Shown: positions 43,924 through 52,999, counted from the first letter of the stretch. The stretch: 64,000 bases of DNA from Crocinitomicaceae bacterium (GCA_018402525.1 JAGYIR010000017.1:78578-142577); one strand, 5' to 3'. A program made the numbers and translations. The notes: generated from the sequence alone by a model not told the origin.

Positions 43924-45703
43924 GGGTTAAAATAAATTTAATGTCGTCTATGTAGGCATCATTTCTGTTTATTTTCCAGACAAAAAACAACAATTTCTGA
44001 CCTTGAACGGTGTTAGGGATTTCTGAATACAACTCTATTTTCTCCCACCCATCTCGACGGTCAACTATGGCACCAGAGTGAGCTGAAAACTGAAGACTGT
44101 CGTACTTTAAACAAAGTGCAAACTCTTCGGGATTTCTGACCCATGCTGTTATATGTATCCTATTGGCATTTTTCACGTCAATCGTGTCTCCCAATGCATA
44201 TTCAATGTAGCTCGGGAGAAACATAGCCATACGACCATTAAAAACAGTTCCCTTTTGAATCAATTCGGCATGTGTTGTGTCAAACGAGGTAACATCTTCA
44301 AAGTCTACCCTTTTAATAGCAATAGTATCTATCACCCGCTTATAAACATCGGTTTTTCCATGCTTGGCCTTCTCCATATTTGGTATTTCAAGGTAAGTAT
44401 GAAACAAGGGTGTTGGTTCCCACTTTAAAAATGATGCGGTATACGCCCTTTTAGACATGTGACCCCAGTGAATTGTTCCCTTTTTAAACTGTATTGTTTG
44501 AAATACCGAAAGCGACAAGCCCGCCAAAACAACTGTGCCGAAAACTAATTTCCACCACCATTTTCTTGTCCAGACAAACGCTATAAATCCTGCCAGGGGA
44601 ATGCTTAAAAAGGGATATAAATTTATAAAAGCCCTATTGCCAAAACCAACGTACCACCAACACCACCAGGAAGAAATAATAAATACATAGATCGCGGTGA
44701 CAACGATTAGTGGCAAAAATAATCCTGCATTTCTTTTTCTAATAAAAATAAATCCAACTAAGGCAAACACCATAAGTGGACTATAAATCAACCACCCATT
44801 TCTAAAACTAAACATGGCCTCAAGTACTTTGGGATTCGTAAAGAAAAACGATTCATCGGAATAGGAATAAAATAACCACTCTCCAGAGATGTACTTGAAA
44901 TAAATCAATTGTGGCATTACACAAGCTGTCGCGACTAGCAGCATTACAAGTAATTGTGTTCTCTGCCTGTAGAACAGGCGCCATCTTTCTTTAAAGTCGT
45001 CCCAAGAACGAACAAATAAAAGCGGAATAAAAAGGATAAAAACGATATCAATCGGTCTAATTAAAGTCATTAGTCCCGCTGAAATCCCCACCCACAGTAC
45101 ATATTTATAGCGCATGGTTTCAGTCCATTTTATCACACCATATATAAAAAATGTAATGACTGAAAAGCTATATGAATGAGAAAAGCCAGCATCGAACGTA
45201 AAGTAGTTTCCTGCATTTGTTCCTATAAAAACCACAACAATCGTTAGTGCCGTTACGGTTTCAGAAAAATAAATCCGTAATATTTTCCTTAGGAATACCA
45301 GTGCGAGCAGCAGATAGAACAGTGCACTCATGGATAACGCAAACATATAGGGCGTAGAAAAACCATCTTGCGCTTCACCTGTGACTCCAGCATAGACATG
45401 TGCTAATCCAAAAAATGGAGCGTATAAAATAGCCGTTCCCATCGGGTACTTGATGTACCTAATTCCATTTTCGGATGTGTTGAACCATATTTTTAGGGGT
45501 CCTTCACCTTCATAAACAGTAACATCGTCTAGTTTTAAGTCATTGTGAATAAACAATGCAGGTAAATAGGCATAGTAGCCTCTGATGTCAGATTTAACCA
45601 CTCCATCATTTCTGCTCCATGGTGAATCAACCAACTGTGTTAGAACAAACAAACACATAATGATTAGGCAGGCTGTTTTTGATAGGGGAAAATTGCGTTT
45701 CAT
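43904..45703 (-). CDS. GT39/GT-C type integral membrane glycosyltransferase-like protein
   Basis: A 599-residue protein with about 10-11 transmembrane helices (residues about 10-410) and a C-terminal periplasmic domain of ~190 residues. The first extracytoplasmic loop carries acidic residues (KSDIRGYYAYLPALF), as in GT-C enzymes that use lipid-phosphate sugar donors. The tail from about 470 (ADTIDVKNANRIHITAWVRNPEEF) is a carbohydrate-binding-like beta sandwich. A mannosyl- or related transferase role is likely but unproven. A TACATTCG -7-like box lies seven bases before the ATG. A terminator-like hairpin sits just upstream. Confidence 0.7.
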   Translation of the reverse strand: MKRNFPLSKTACLIIMCLFVLTQLVDSPWSRNDGVVKSDIRGYYAYLPALFIHNDLKLDDVTVYEGEGPLKIWFNTSENGIRYIKYPMGTAILYAPFFGLAHVYAGVTGEAQDGFSTPYMFALSMSALFYLLLALVFLRKILRIYFSETVTALTIVVVFIGTNAGNYFTFDAGFSHSYSFSVITFFIYGVIKWTETMRYKYVLWVGISAGLMTLIRPIDIVFILFIPLLFVRSWDDFKERWRLFYRQRTQLLVMLLVATACVMPQLIYFKYISGEWLFYSYSDESFFFTNPKVLEAMFSFRNGWLIYSPLMVFALVGFIFIRKRNAGLFLPLIVVTAIYVFIISSWWCWWYVGFGNRAFINLYPFLSIPLAGFIAFVWTRKWWWKLVFGTVVLAGLSLSVFQTIQFKKGTIHWGHMSKRAYTASFLKWEPTPLFHTYLEIPNMEKAKHGKTDVYKRVIDTIAIKRVDFEDVTSFDTTHAELIQKGTVFNGRMAMFLPSYIEYALGDTIDVKNANRIHITAWVRNPEEFALCLKYDSLQFSAHSGAIVDRRDGWEKIELYSEIPNTVQGQKLLFFVWKINRNDAYIDDIKFILTHEKFVE

Positions 45704-45720
45704 ACCGCAACGAATGTAAC

Positions 45721-45754
45721 AAAAAAAGGCTTCAGTGTTTTACATGAAGCCTTT
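45721..45754 (-). terminator. Intrinsic terminator upstream of the GT39-like gene
   Basis: On the minus strand, arms AAAGGCTTCA and TGAAGCCTTT enclose a 10-nt loop and are followed by seven T. It would end the transcript of the small ORF region at 45.8-45.9 kb, 18 bp before the GT39-like start codon. Confidence 0.7.
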
Positions 45755-45762
45755 AACTTAGT

Positions 45763-45776
45763 GGTAATCGATTACC
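45763..45776. promoter_or_regulatory. 14-bp perfect palindrome GGTAATCGATTACC
   Basis: A perfect palindrome of the kind bound by dimeric regulators; the TAATCGATTA core resembles some LacI-type operators. It lies between the small ORF and the terminator at 45754. No regulator is encoded nearby. Confidence 0.4.
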
Positions 45777-45806
45777 GTCGTGGTTAAAATAATACCTATT
45801 CATACA

Positions 45807-45911
45807 TTAACTTGTTTTTAGCGCTAGTGATTTGATATACATTAAGTACTCTTCCAAAGTAGCGTTCAACATAAGCTTTACGGCTGTTGCTTTTTTTCTG
45901 TTCTTTTTCAT
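45807..45911 (-). CDS. Possible 34-residue basic peptide (frame uncertain)
   Basis: ATG 45911 opens a 34-codon ORF that begins MKKNRKKATAVKLML. The -1-like alternative frame, open from before 45977 to a TAG at 45798-45796, reads KAYVERYFGRVLNVYQITSAK and looks equally protein-like but lacks an ATG. A terminator with seven T follows at 45754-45721, which supports a small transcript here. I cannot decide which frame, if either, is translated; it may also be a non-coding RNA. Confidence 0.3.
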   Translation of the reverse strand: MKKNRKKATAVKLMLNATLEEYLMYIKSLALKTS

Positions 45912-46018
45912 GGTTTCTACGTTTTAATAAGTTGTAACTACCACTTTTCAAACGCTGTGCCAAAAAACATGTAAGTTGCTCAAACTATTGCTACGGCTGC
46001 TTATAAGTCCATGATTAG

Positions 46019-46414
46019 TTACGGTAATTTATCAAACTCCTTTCGCATTGTTTCAAGCGTTTCGCGTGAAATGAGGACATATCCGCCTTCTTTGTTCTGT
46101 AACCGCAGGGTGTTTTTGTTTACTTTGTTTCGGTACAGGTTGTACTTTGATGTAATAATTCCGGCATCTGTTGCTAGCACTTTTTCGGCTTTATCAAAAA
46201 ACTCGTTAACTTCTTGTTTGTTCTTAAAAATGAGCTCTCTCGTTTCTTTCACGTGTTTTAAGTCGCGGTAAAAAAACGAATAATGTGTTTTCTCGGGTGT
46301 GCTTATTTGCACAAATTTATTCGTGTTACTAATGATGTAAATTTTTAAAGTGTCAGATTGCGCATCTAGTTGGGTGCTCAAAAAAAGTAAGGAAAAGAGT
46401 GCTAAAAACTTCAT
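46019..46414 (-). CDS. Small exported protein of unknown function
   Basis: A 131-residue ORF with a clear signal peptide (MKFLALFSLLFLSTQLDAQ). The mature part (about 112 residues) has beta-strand character at the start (TLKIYIISNTNKFVQIS) and a Lys/Glu-rich helical middle (KHVKETRELIFKNKQEVNEFFDKAEK). No family recognised. It is the last backbone-like gene before the repeat-rich stretch and recombinase. Confidence 0.6.
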   Translation of the reverse strand: MKFLALFSLLFLSTQLDAQSDTLKIYIISNTNKFVQISTPEKTHYSFFYRDLKHVKETRELIFKNKQEVNEFFDKAEKVLATDAGIITSKYNLYRNKVNKNTLRLQNKEGGYVLISRETLETMRKEFDKLP

Positions 46415-46538
46415 TTTGTATAGTCGTTTTGATTTAGCACAAAGTAACTAAAAAAGGAATTTGCCACTAACGACCTATGGAAAATGTAATTAACACATTG
46501 CTAACGCCCAACTTTTTGACTTGATTCCTTGATCCTCA

Positions 46539-46622
46539 CTCAGGGCATCGCTCGCCCAGATTAATTCATAAAAAAACGAATATGTCGCTTTCACACTACA
46601 CACTCGCTCTGTTATTTTGCTC
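46539..46622. repeat. 84-bp direct repeat, copy 1
   Basis: Matches copy 2 (46713-46796) at 81 of 84 positions, with a 174-bp period. It begins CTCAGGGCATCGCTCGCC and ends GTTATTTTGCTC. Both copies are non-coding. Confidence 0.9.
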
Positions 46623-46712
46623 TCCCCCGAAGGTTCGGGACAAGCTCTCTTGGGCTTACTTCGACTTCACTACGTTCTGCTCAGTATAAACTTCCCTTCG
46701 ACTCCTTCGTCG

Positions 46713-46796
46713 CTCAGGGCATCGCTCGCCCAGTTTACTTCATAAAAAAACGAGTATGTCGCTTTCACACTACACACTCGCTCTGTTATTTTGCTC
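46713..46796. repeat. 84-bp direct repeat, copy 2
   Basis: Second copy of the 84-bp unit; three substitutions from copy 1. It is the copy nearer the recombinase gene (346 bp away). Confidence 0.9.
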
Positions 46797-47066
46797 CCGT
46801 AATTATTATTTTGTCGAACCAATTCATTGAAGATTTAAAAAGATTAGATTACTTAGGAAAACAATTAAAAAAGCAAAAATTCATGAAATAAGGATAGCTA
46901 TCACTTTTTCTCCTCAATACAAAATCATGGGTAATTTGAGTGCTAAATCTTTAAGCCAAAACCATCCAAAATCTTCACTTTCAATATTAGTGAATATTTT
47001 AAAATCCGCCACATCCCTTATAAACACTGATGTTTTAACACTAAACTCTTTCTTTTATCATAAATA

Positions 47067-47105
47067 ATATTCAATAATATATTAAATTATAGTATTATTG
47101 AATAT
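47067..47105. promoter_or_regulatory. 13-bp inverted repeat upstream of the recombinase
   Basis: Perfect arms ATATTCAATAATA (47067-47079) and TATTATTGAATAT (47093-47105) are separated by 13 bp. A third partial copy, TTTGAATATTC, follows near 47117. The spacing of two turns centre to centre suits a dimeric repressor or recombinase arm-type sites. The recombinase ATG is 37 bp away. Confidence 0.5.
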
Positions 47106-47142
47106 ATTATATTATTTTTGAATATTCTAAAATTTTTGGGTC

Positions 47143-47697
47143 ATGAGTGCAAAAGGTTTAAAAACAACAGCAGATTATTTGGATTACGAAAAAATGATGT
47201 TCAAGGCGTCAAATATGCTAAACGACGAAAAAAGCAAAGTCATCGGGGCATATATCATCGTGGCAATTAATACAGGATTGCGATGTGGAGATGTAATTAA
47301 ATTAACGCTGAATGACTTACGCCAAGATACATTGACGATTACCGAAGGAAAAACTAAAAAGACCAAAACCATTGCCATCAATGATAAGATAAAGGATATG
47401 GTAAACAAGATTGGTAAGTATCAAGAAGGTTCTCCATTTATAACTCAGAAAGGAACAGTAATAAGTATCCAGCATCTAAATCTAATGCTAAAAAAGCTCA
47501 TTAAAGAAAAGGGGTTAAATATTTCATCGCATTCGATGCGCAAAACATTCGGTCGCAGAGTTTACTTTCAGAACAACGAAAGTGAAAAGGCGTTGATGTA
47601 CTTAATGGATTTGTTCAATCACTCTTCTATGGCGATTACCAAGAAATATCTAGGAATACGTCAAGAAGAGCTAAACAACATTTATCTGAATTTATAA
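47143..47697 (+). CDS. Tyrosine-type site-specific recombinase/integrase (short form)
   Basis: A 184-residue tyrosine recombinase made almost only of the catalytic domain. All active-site residues are present: Arg47 (NTGLRCGD), His130 and Arg133 (HSMRKTFG), His160 (FNHSS) and Tyr169 (TKKYLGI), with Lys in the GKTKKTK hairpin near 68. The start MSAKGLKTTADYLDY and the length fit a short integrase family common in Bacteroidetes, so it is probably not truncated. It is the only plus-strand gene in 46-64 kb and reads toward the minus-strand accessory genes. It may mobilise this region; no att core was identified. Confidence 0.88.
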   Translation: MSAKGLKTTADYLDYEKMMFKASNMLNDEKSKVIGAYIIVAINTGLRCGDVIKLTLNDLRQDTLTITEGKTKKTKTIAINDKIKDMVNKIGKYQEGSPFITQKGTVISIQHLNLMLKKLIKEKGLNISSHSMRKTFGRRVYFQNNESEKALMYLMDLFNHSSMAITKKYLGIRQEELNNIYLNL

Positions 47698-47786
47698 TAA
47701 ACTAGGATGGTCTTTGGATATCCTAGTATTGTTGCAGTGCTATAGAAGCATATGGTTTCAATTTGTTATTTAATTGAACTTATACC

Positions 47787-48893
47787 CTAAAATATCGACT
47801 TAAACACAAAAGCCTGACCATTAATGATTGCACTAATTGAATTATTCCTTTCGATGTAATTTAAAGTTAGGTTGTTTGAATGTGCTCCACAGTCTGAACC
47901 GATAAACTTGGCATGAATCGTTGACCCACTTATGGTGTAAGAATAAACGTACTTGCATGATGATGCATTGTTGGATAGAGTCAATGAACCAAACGAACCA
48001 TCACTTCCTGCTGAACCTTGGAATTGAAGTATTGTTTTTAATCTGTTTTCTTGGTTTTCGTATAAATTGGAAGTGATTTTTTTTCCAATATTAACTTTTT
48101 CCTTTGGGGTTGAAACAATCTGCTTATTGCTTGTGGGAAACATATCCTCAACTTTCTCTACAGACGATTTACTTGGATTGAACTCAGCGCAATCATAATA
48201 ATCTTGTTCTGGATTATATGAGCAGAAATAATTTCCTCTTTTATTTCGTACAATATTATCATTCTTATCTATATCTGCAATTATGTAAGATTCTGAGTCA
48301 CCATCCACAATTAACCTGCTTCCACTAATTCGGGCAAAACCTAAAGACATTTCAGGCGCAGTCATATATCGATAGAAAATTTCAACCTTATCGTTCACAA
48401 CCTCAAGACGATATGAATATGGCATGCTCTCAGAATAATAATAATCTTCAAAAACTAAAACTTTTATATTTTCCTTTAAATGACTCGGGGGATTTTTTTC
48501 TTCTTTGAAAGCAATAATTTCCGATGAGCATATTACACTTGCAAGACACCCACAATCCATCCAATCACAATCTTCATCTTTAGATGTATTCATTTTAATC
48601 TCAAGATTGTAGTGGCGTCCTCTGATAAAAGAAAAATCTTTTATTTCAGAATCCAAATTGAAGCTATAATCTTTTGAGCCATCAGTAAAAGAAAAAATAC
48701 AGCATGATGGTGAACAGTCATGCGGCAAACAATCCATTCCCATGTATGTCAAACATATTTGTTTTATTGGGTTTTCTTCAATCTCTTCTTCATAAAATTC
48801 AGCAGCAGTTGCATCCACTTCTGGCTCAGGTGAGTTGCAGGCTGATAAAATTGATAAACCTACGATAATTAGTAAATAAAATTTAGTTCTCAT
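47787..48893 (-). CDS. Lipoprotein of unknown function
   Basis: A 368-residue lipoprotein; ATG 48893 gives a clean signal peptide with lipobox Cys19 (LSILSACNS), whereas the longer ORF start at 48935 would add 14 residues. The mature part has several Cys residues (CLTYMGMDCLPHDCSPSCC near 45-65) likely to form disulfides, and a C-terminal beta-rich domain (SYTISGSTIHAKFIGSDC). No family recognised. It is the most distal gene of the minus-strand island cluster, next to the recombinase. Confidence 0.6.
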   Translation of the reverse strand: MRTKFYLLIIVGLSILSACNSPEPEVDATAAEFYEEEIEENPIKQICLTYMGMDCLPHDCSPSCCIFSFTDGSKDYSFNLDSEIKDFSFIRGRHYNLEIKMNTSKDEDCDWMDCGCLASVICSSEIIAFKEEKNPPSHLKENIKVLVFEDYYYSESMPYSYRLEVVNDKVEIFYRYMTAPEMSLGFARISGSRLIVDGDSESYIIADIDKNDNIVRNKRGNYFCSYNPEQDYYDCAEFNPSKSSVEKVEDMFPTSNKQIVSTPKEKVNIGKKITSNLYENQENRLKTILQFQGSAGSDGSFGSLTLSNNASSCKYVYSYTISGSTIHAKFIGSDCGAHSNNLTLNYIERNNSISAIINGQAFVFKSIF

Positions 48894-48992
48894 TGTGTTC
48901 TTTTTTTCTAGTTCCAAGTATTTTCTATTAAACATATTAATTTTGACTTATTCATGACTTTTAACTGTAAAACAATAAGTTCACGAAATCAA

Positions 48993-51272
48993 CTACCAAC
49001 GATTATTTTCAATCCAATTATTCATGTTCAAAGTAATTGTTTTCAAATCAGGGTTGGATAAGTGAGTAACAAACCAATTAATAAAATCCGTTGAAGTTAA
49101 AAAAGAACTAAAATCTATCAAAGCATAGTTCGAAATGATGTTCTGCATATGACTTTCAGTCATCTCAGGAAGTCCAAAATAAAAATTGCCTTCAAGATTA
49201 TTACCATTTCGCTTAAATTTTATGGTACCATGGGGGTAAATATAATTTAATTTACCCAATCCCATTACTCTTTCTGAATGTGATTGCAACCAGAACAGTT
49301 TAAGTAATTTATTCTCTAAAACTACTTCGATTGGGATATGGAAAATAAAAGGAATTTCAATAATTGAATCACCTAATTCGTTGAAAACATATATTTTATT
49401 ATTTCCGTCAGAATTTATTTCCCAGACGTTAACCAAAGGTGCAGATTTTGTTAGTTTTTGCTCGAGTTTAGCGGCATCCTTTTTAAGTGAACTGATTTCC
49501 TTATCAAGTTTATCCAATTTCAACTTCTCACTTTCTAGCTTTAGATGTGATTCGTATATTTTTTTATCCACACCAGTTAATCTGAATAATAATGACTCGT
49601 AATCCGTCGATATACCATAGGTTTTTTTATTCAATAAGTTTGAGTATTTATCAAGCTGTTTTCCATGGATAGGAAGTTTCTTTAACCATTCGACCTTATT
49701 TCTTTCATCAAATTTAACGATGATTATTATTGAGTCTGATAATAGAACATTCTCGAGGTCTTCTTTAATTTCATTCTCAAGCCCTGAATCGTCGTTTACT
49801 ATTTTTGAAATCGCTTTTTTGTCAATAGTTTTATTTTCAAAGAAATTTAGGTTCAACATCTCTGAGTAATGCAAAATATCTTTTTCATTTACTCCTTGCT
49901 CTGATAGTTCACCTGATAATTGTTTGATGGTTTTTCTTGCTTTCCTATGTTTTTTCTGAAGACTTTCTAAAGCTTCTGTGTTTTTGAATTGTTTAGATAC
50001 ATCTCGAATAATTTCTTGAAGGAAATTATCATTTGACTGTGAAATCGAGAAGTTACTTACAACCAGTTTGTCTGATGTTAAATTTAAAACTCTACGATAA
50101 CCAGCATGTATAATTTCAATTTCTAACTCACCGAAATCAAACAGCAACTCATCAGGGATATTATCTTCTGATTTTACATAAGAAAAATATCGGCGGAGAA
50201 TATCAATTTGCTCTTCAACGTCACCTGAATGAAGCTGAAGCATAAAGTAATTAAACAAATCTATATCCTTCGGTTTCCTGATAAAAGTGCAGTTTGTAAA
50301 CCGAGTTATCATATCACGTTCATTGAAATTGGACATTGATTTTATGATACCATCTTGATATTCTACAATTTTATCTTTCTTACCATTCGGATATGATTCA
50401 CTTTGAATATTGGATATCCTTGATTTGAAATCTTTTAGGAGCTCTGAGGCTTTATGATTAAAAAATGCAAATCTTATGTCGAGGTATATTTCCTCTGACT
50501 TAATAGAACCATCTATATCATATTCTTGAAAAGTACCATATTTACGCCCCTTTTTCCCCCTGATGCCTCGACTTAAAAGACCAGTTTTTGGAAAATCGAC
50601 TTTTTTGTTGTTAGTTATATTCTTTAAAACAGATTGAGCGGCGAACAAATCAAATTCTAGTTCTAGCCCCCCTCGTATTCCTGAATTGTTGGTAGCATCC
50701 ATAACTGGAAAACTTAACCATGGTAATGATGAGTACTTTTGATGTTTTATTTGGATACGCATTCCTTTTAATTCCTTTAACTCTCCATAATAATCAAAAA
50801 AATAGACAGTATCGGCATTACCCATATCATAATTAACGTAAATACTTATGCTTTTTTTATTGAGACTTCCATGTGAATTTAACGCTTCGTATTTTACGTA
50901 TTTACCGTGAGGAAAACCATAATGAAAGTGACCCTCTTCCTCTATGCCATTATCATTAAGAAAATACTTTTCGAATTTACCATGCAACTCTCCATTAGAG
51001 TAATTGATTTTATAGATTATTTTGTCGTCAATTTTAGCTATCCACAGACCGTCCTTTAATCCATCGTTGCATTTGCCTTTCCATTCAATTTTTTTACTGA
51101 TTGGATAACGTGGAGATTGAAACATTCGACCAAAACTAACAGACATTGGATGACTATTACATAAGTGTAAGTTCAGAGCATTGCCTACATCAAGTTGAGC
51201 ATTCAACATGAAATAAAAAGTAAAACTCATTAAACACAAGAGTACTTTTTTTGAATAAAATGTAGTTTTCAT
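48993..51272 (-). CDS. Large exported protein with MORN-like N-terminus and coiled coil
   Basis: A 759-residue exported protein (signal peptide ends near FMLNAQ). Residues about 50-190 contain GLWIAKIDDKIIYKINY, GELHGKFEKYFL and GFPHGKYVKYE, MORN/YwqK-type repeats. The middle is helical, with a coiled coil near 560-600 (LESEKLKLDKLDKEISSLKKD). The last ~130 residues look globular. It starts 24 bp downstream of the SHOCT gene at 51296, so it is probably in that operon. Function unknown; a role at the cell surface is likely from the export signal. Confidence 0.55.
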   Translation of the reverse strand: MKTTFYSKKVLLCLMSFTFYFMLNAQLDVGNALNLHLCNSHPMSVSFGRMFQSPRYPISKKIEWKGKCNDGLKDGLWIAKIDDKIIYKINYSNGELHGKFEKYFLNDNGIEEEGHFHYGFPHGKYVKYEALNSHGSLNKKSISIYVNYDMGNADTVYFFDYYGELKELKGMRIQIKHQKYSSLPWLSFPVMDATNNSGIRGGLELEFDLFAAQSVLKNITNNKKVDFPKTGLLSRGIRGKKGRKYGTFQEYDIDGSIKSEEIYLDIRFAFFNHKASELLKDFKSRISNIQSESYPNGKKDKIVEYQDGIIKSMSNFNERDMITRFTNCTFIRKPKDIDLFNYFMLQLHSGDVEEQIDILRRYFSYVKSEDNIPDELLFDFGELEIEIIHAGYRRVLNLTSDKLVVSNFSISQSNDNFLQEIIRDVSKQFKNTEALESLQKKHRKARKTIKQLSGELSEQGVNEKDILHYSEMLNLNFFENKTIDKKAISKIVNDDSGLENEIKEDLENVLLSDSIIIIVKFDERNKVEWLKKLPIHGKQLDKYSNLLNKKTYGISTDYESLLFRLTGVDKKIYESHLKLESEKLKLDKLDKEISSLKKDAAKLEQKLTKSAPLVNVWEINSDGNNKIYVFNELGDSIIEIPFIFHIPIEVVLENKLLKLFWLQSHSERVMGLGKLNYIYPHGTIKFKRNGNNLEGNFYFGLPEMTESHMQNIISNYALIDFSSFLTSTDFINWFVTHLSNPDLKTITLNMNNWIENNRW

Positions 51273-51295
51273 TATTTTCTTATTGGATACACTTC

Positions 51296-51775
51296 CTATG
51301 AAAGCTCTTCATATTTAAATTTTGATGAATATTTGCCCAAGGTTCGACTGTAATTTAAAGTGACCAAATTTTGTGAACATGGATTTACATCCACCTTAAA
51401 ACTTGTTGAATTTGCAAGAATTTTTAGCTTCATAAAAACTTCATCTTGGTCAGAAGTCAAGGGAATTTTTACATCAAAGCCTCTTTTAGTAGATTCTTTT
51501 GAGACTAACTTATCATTCATATAAATGTATGTCTCAACATCAAACAGAAACCACATGCCCTTAAATACAATTCGCAGGCTACCTGTCTCAGAAAGTCTTG
51601 GTTTATCTGGCTCATTGATAGCGACATTAACCTTTATTTCGCTGGTGTACTCAACTTTATCTTTGGTTAAATCCCCTGCTAGGATATCTGATTTAAGTTT
51701 TATAAATTCCGCCTCTGACAAATGTCCTTCATCTTTCAACTTTGAAAGGGACTTTATTTTTTCAATTTTATCCAT
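51296..51775 (-). CDS. SHOCT-domain protein
   Basis: A 159-residue protein. The first ~35 residues (SLSKLKDEGHLSEAEFIKLKSDIL) match the SHOCT module, a short helical hairpin with the pattern L..L...G.ls..EF...K..LL. The rest is a beta-rich domain of about 110 residues without membrane segments (INEPDKPRLSETGSLRIV onward). It is one of four SHOCT proteins in 51-56 kb, each with a different C-terminus. Function unknown. Confidence 0.6.
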   Translation of the reverse strand: MDKIEKIKSLSKLKDEGHLSEAEFIKLKSDILAGDLTKDKVEYTSEIKVNVAINEPDKPRLSETGSLRIVFKGMWFLFDVETYIYMNDKLVSKESTKRGFDVKIPLTSDQDEVFMKLKILANSTSFKVDVNPCSQNLVTLNYSRTLGKYSSKFKYEELS

Positions 51776-51880
51776 TTTATTTATGACTGATATAAAAAAA
51801 TACTCATCCTTTTAAGATAATTATTTAAACGTTAGCGTTTTTGGGCAACAAATAATATGTCCCAAATAGAGAAAACAATA

Positions 51881-52567
51881 TTATTGTTTTTCTGAAATCC
51901 AATTAGCGTTATACCCTAATTCTTTTATTCTACTTTTAAAGTAATCCCTTCCCTTGGTTCCTAGTTCTTGATGCAAATCATTTAATAAAATAATGCCTTG
52001 ATATATCCCAAGAGGATAAGCGTCAATGCAACGAGAAACCATTAACATCTCTTCAAATCTCCTGTTTTCGTTTTGAAATTTTTGAGCTTTTTGCCATTCA
52101 CTGCTCCAAAATGCGGCAACTTTATCAAGGTATAGATAAAGTTCTTTTTCATTTGAAATACCTGTTACGGAATTAGACTCTAAGTCATCAATAGGCTCTG
52201 TTAAATATTGGAATGTTAAGGTATGAGAAACCCCATTTACTGTCGACTCATTTGCCCATTTTTCTCTAAAATAAAAATTGTAACTCGTAACAGCCAAAAA
52301 ACCTAGAAATATCAATCCCCTAAAAAAATAACCCAAATAGCTTGGAGAAGTTTTTACGGCATTTAACTTCTGTGCATAGTTTTTTTGATACGATGTTTCT
52401 TCAGTGACTTTAGGATGAATTTTCTCATCTTTTTCAATTTTCGAAGTAACATATTTATCGTTTTCTGAACCAATTAGGTCGTTTTTGGCCTTATCAAACT
52501 CTTCAATTGTCAGTATACCTTCATCGAACAACTTTTTTAATTCCAAAAGCTTTCTTATTTTATCCAT
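51881..52567 (-). CDS. SHOCT-domain membrane protein
   Basis: A 228-residue protein. The N-terminal SHOCT module (LKKLFDEGILTIEEFDKAKNDL) is followed by a basic linker, one transmembrane helix near 78-97 (YFFRGLIFLGFLAVTSYNFY), and an extracytoplasmic helical domain of about 130 residues. Topology therefore puts SHOCT in the cytoplasm if N-in. It belongs to the same minus-strand cluster; 105 bp separate it from the 51296 gene. No known family for the C-terminal domain. Confidence 0.6.
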   Translation of the reverse strand: MDKIRKLLELKKLFDEGILTIEEFDKAKNDLIGSENDKYVTSKIEKDEKIHPKVTEETSYQKNYAQKLNAVKTSPSYLGYFFRGLIFLGFLAVTSYNFYFREKWANESTVNGVSHTLTFQYLTEPIDDLESNSVTGISNEKELYLYLDKVAAFWSSEWQKAQKFQNENRRFEEMLMVSRCIDAYPLGIYQGIILLNDLHQELGTKGRDYFKSRIKELGYNANWISEKQ

Positions 52568-52589
52568 AATTGAAACATTATATTCTTAA

Positions 52590-52991
52590 TTAATCGAAAT
52601 ACCATAAGTTAAAGGCAAATAGAGAGGTTAATATGAGTAAATCAAAAAAAAATAGCTTGTTGACCATATGTTTTTGTCTGAATCGTTTTATTCTAAAGAA
52701 AAAAAGAACAGAAATGCGAAAACATATTTGACCTATAATAGATACATAAATGAAGTTTGATTGAGAATTGAATTTATTGGCGCTAACAAAATCATTCTTA
52801 AGGCAAGCTTGCAGTCCACGTGTTATTCTACAGGAACGGCACTCATTGCCATGTAAAAGTTTATATTGACAAGTGAAGTTTAAATTAAAGTAATCAATAA
52901 TTATCGGATATAATAACATCAAAACTAAAATAAGTAAAAGAATTAGATTTGTTAAAACATAGGTTTCCAATGAGCTATAATTTTTTTTCAT
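52590..52991 (-). CDS. DUF2752-like small membrane protein
   Basis: A 133-residue protein with about three hydrophobic segments. The segment CQYKLLHGNECRSCRITRGLQACLKND resembles the DUF2752 signature, in which a CP.CG.TR motif precedes GD and A..N residues; here it is CRSCRITR, so the Gly/Pro positions differ and the match is partial. It lies 8 bp after the SHOCT gene at 53000 and 22 bp before the one at 51881, within one operon-like run. Confidence 0.5.
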   Translation of the reverse strand: MKKNYSSLETYVLTNLILLLILVLMLLYPIIIDYFNLNFTCQYKLLHGNECRSCRITRGLQACLKNDFVSANKFNSQSNFIYVSIIGQICFRISVLFFFRIKRFRQKHMVNKLFFFDLLILTSLFAFNLWYFD

Positions 52992-52999
52992 TGACTATA

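Larger units (their letters stand above)
46415..47142. other. 728-bp gene-free stretch at the presumed island edge
   Basis: Contains two 84-bp direct repeats (46539-46622, 46713-46796). Between them lies degenerate repeat DNA with the CCCGAAGGTTCGGG palindrome and CTTCGACT-type sequence common in Bacteroidetes intergenic repeats. A 26-codon ORF from TTG 46811 to TAA 46891 reads NQFIEDLKRLDYLGKQLKK, like the first helix of Bacteroidetes HTH proteins that begin with a similar RLDYL motif, but it is truncated. An inverted repeat at 47067-47105 precedes the recombinase gene. No tRNA is visible. Confidence 0.5.

Noticed and set aside
46539..46796. CRISPR array
   Set aside because: Only two long copies with no regular short repeat/spacer pattern and no cas genes.
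46415..47142. tRNA gene as integration target next to the recombinase
   Set aside because: No acceptor-stem pairing or TTCRANY-type T-loop in a cloverleaf arrangement was found by eye.
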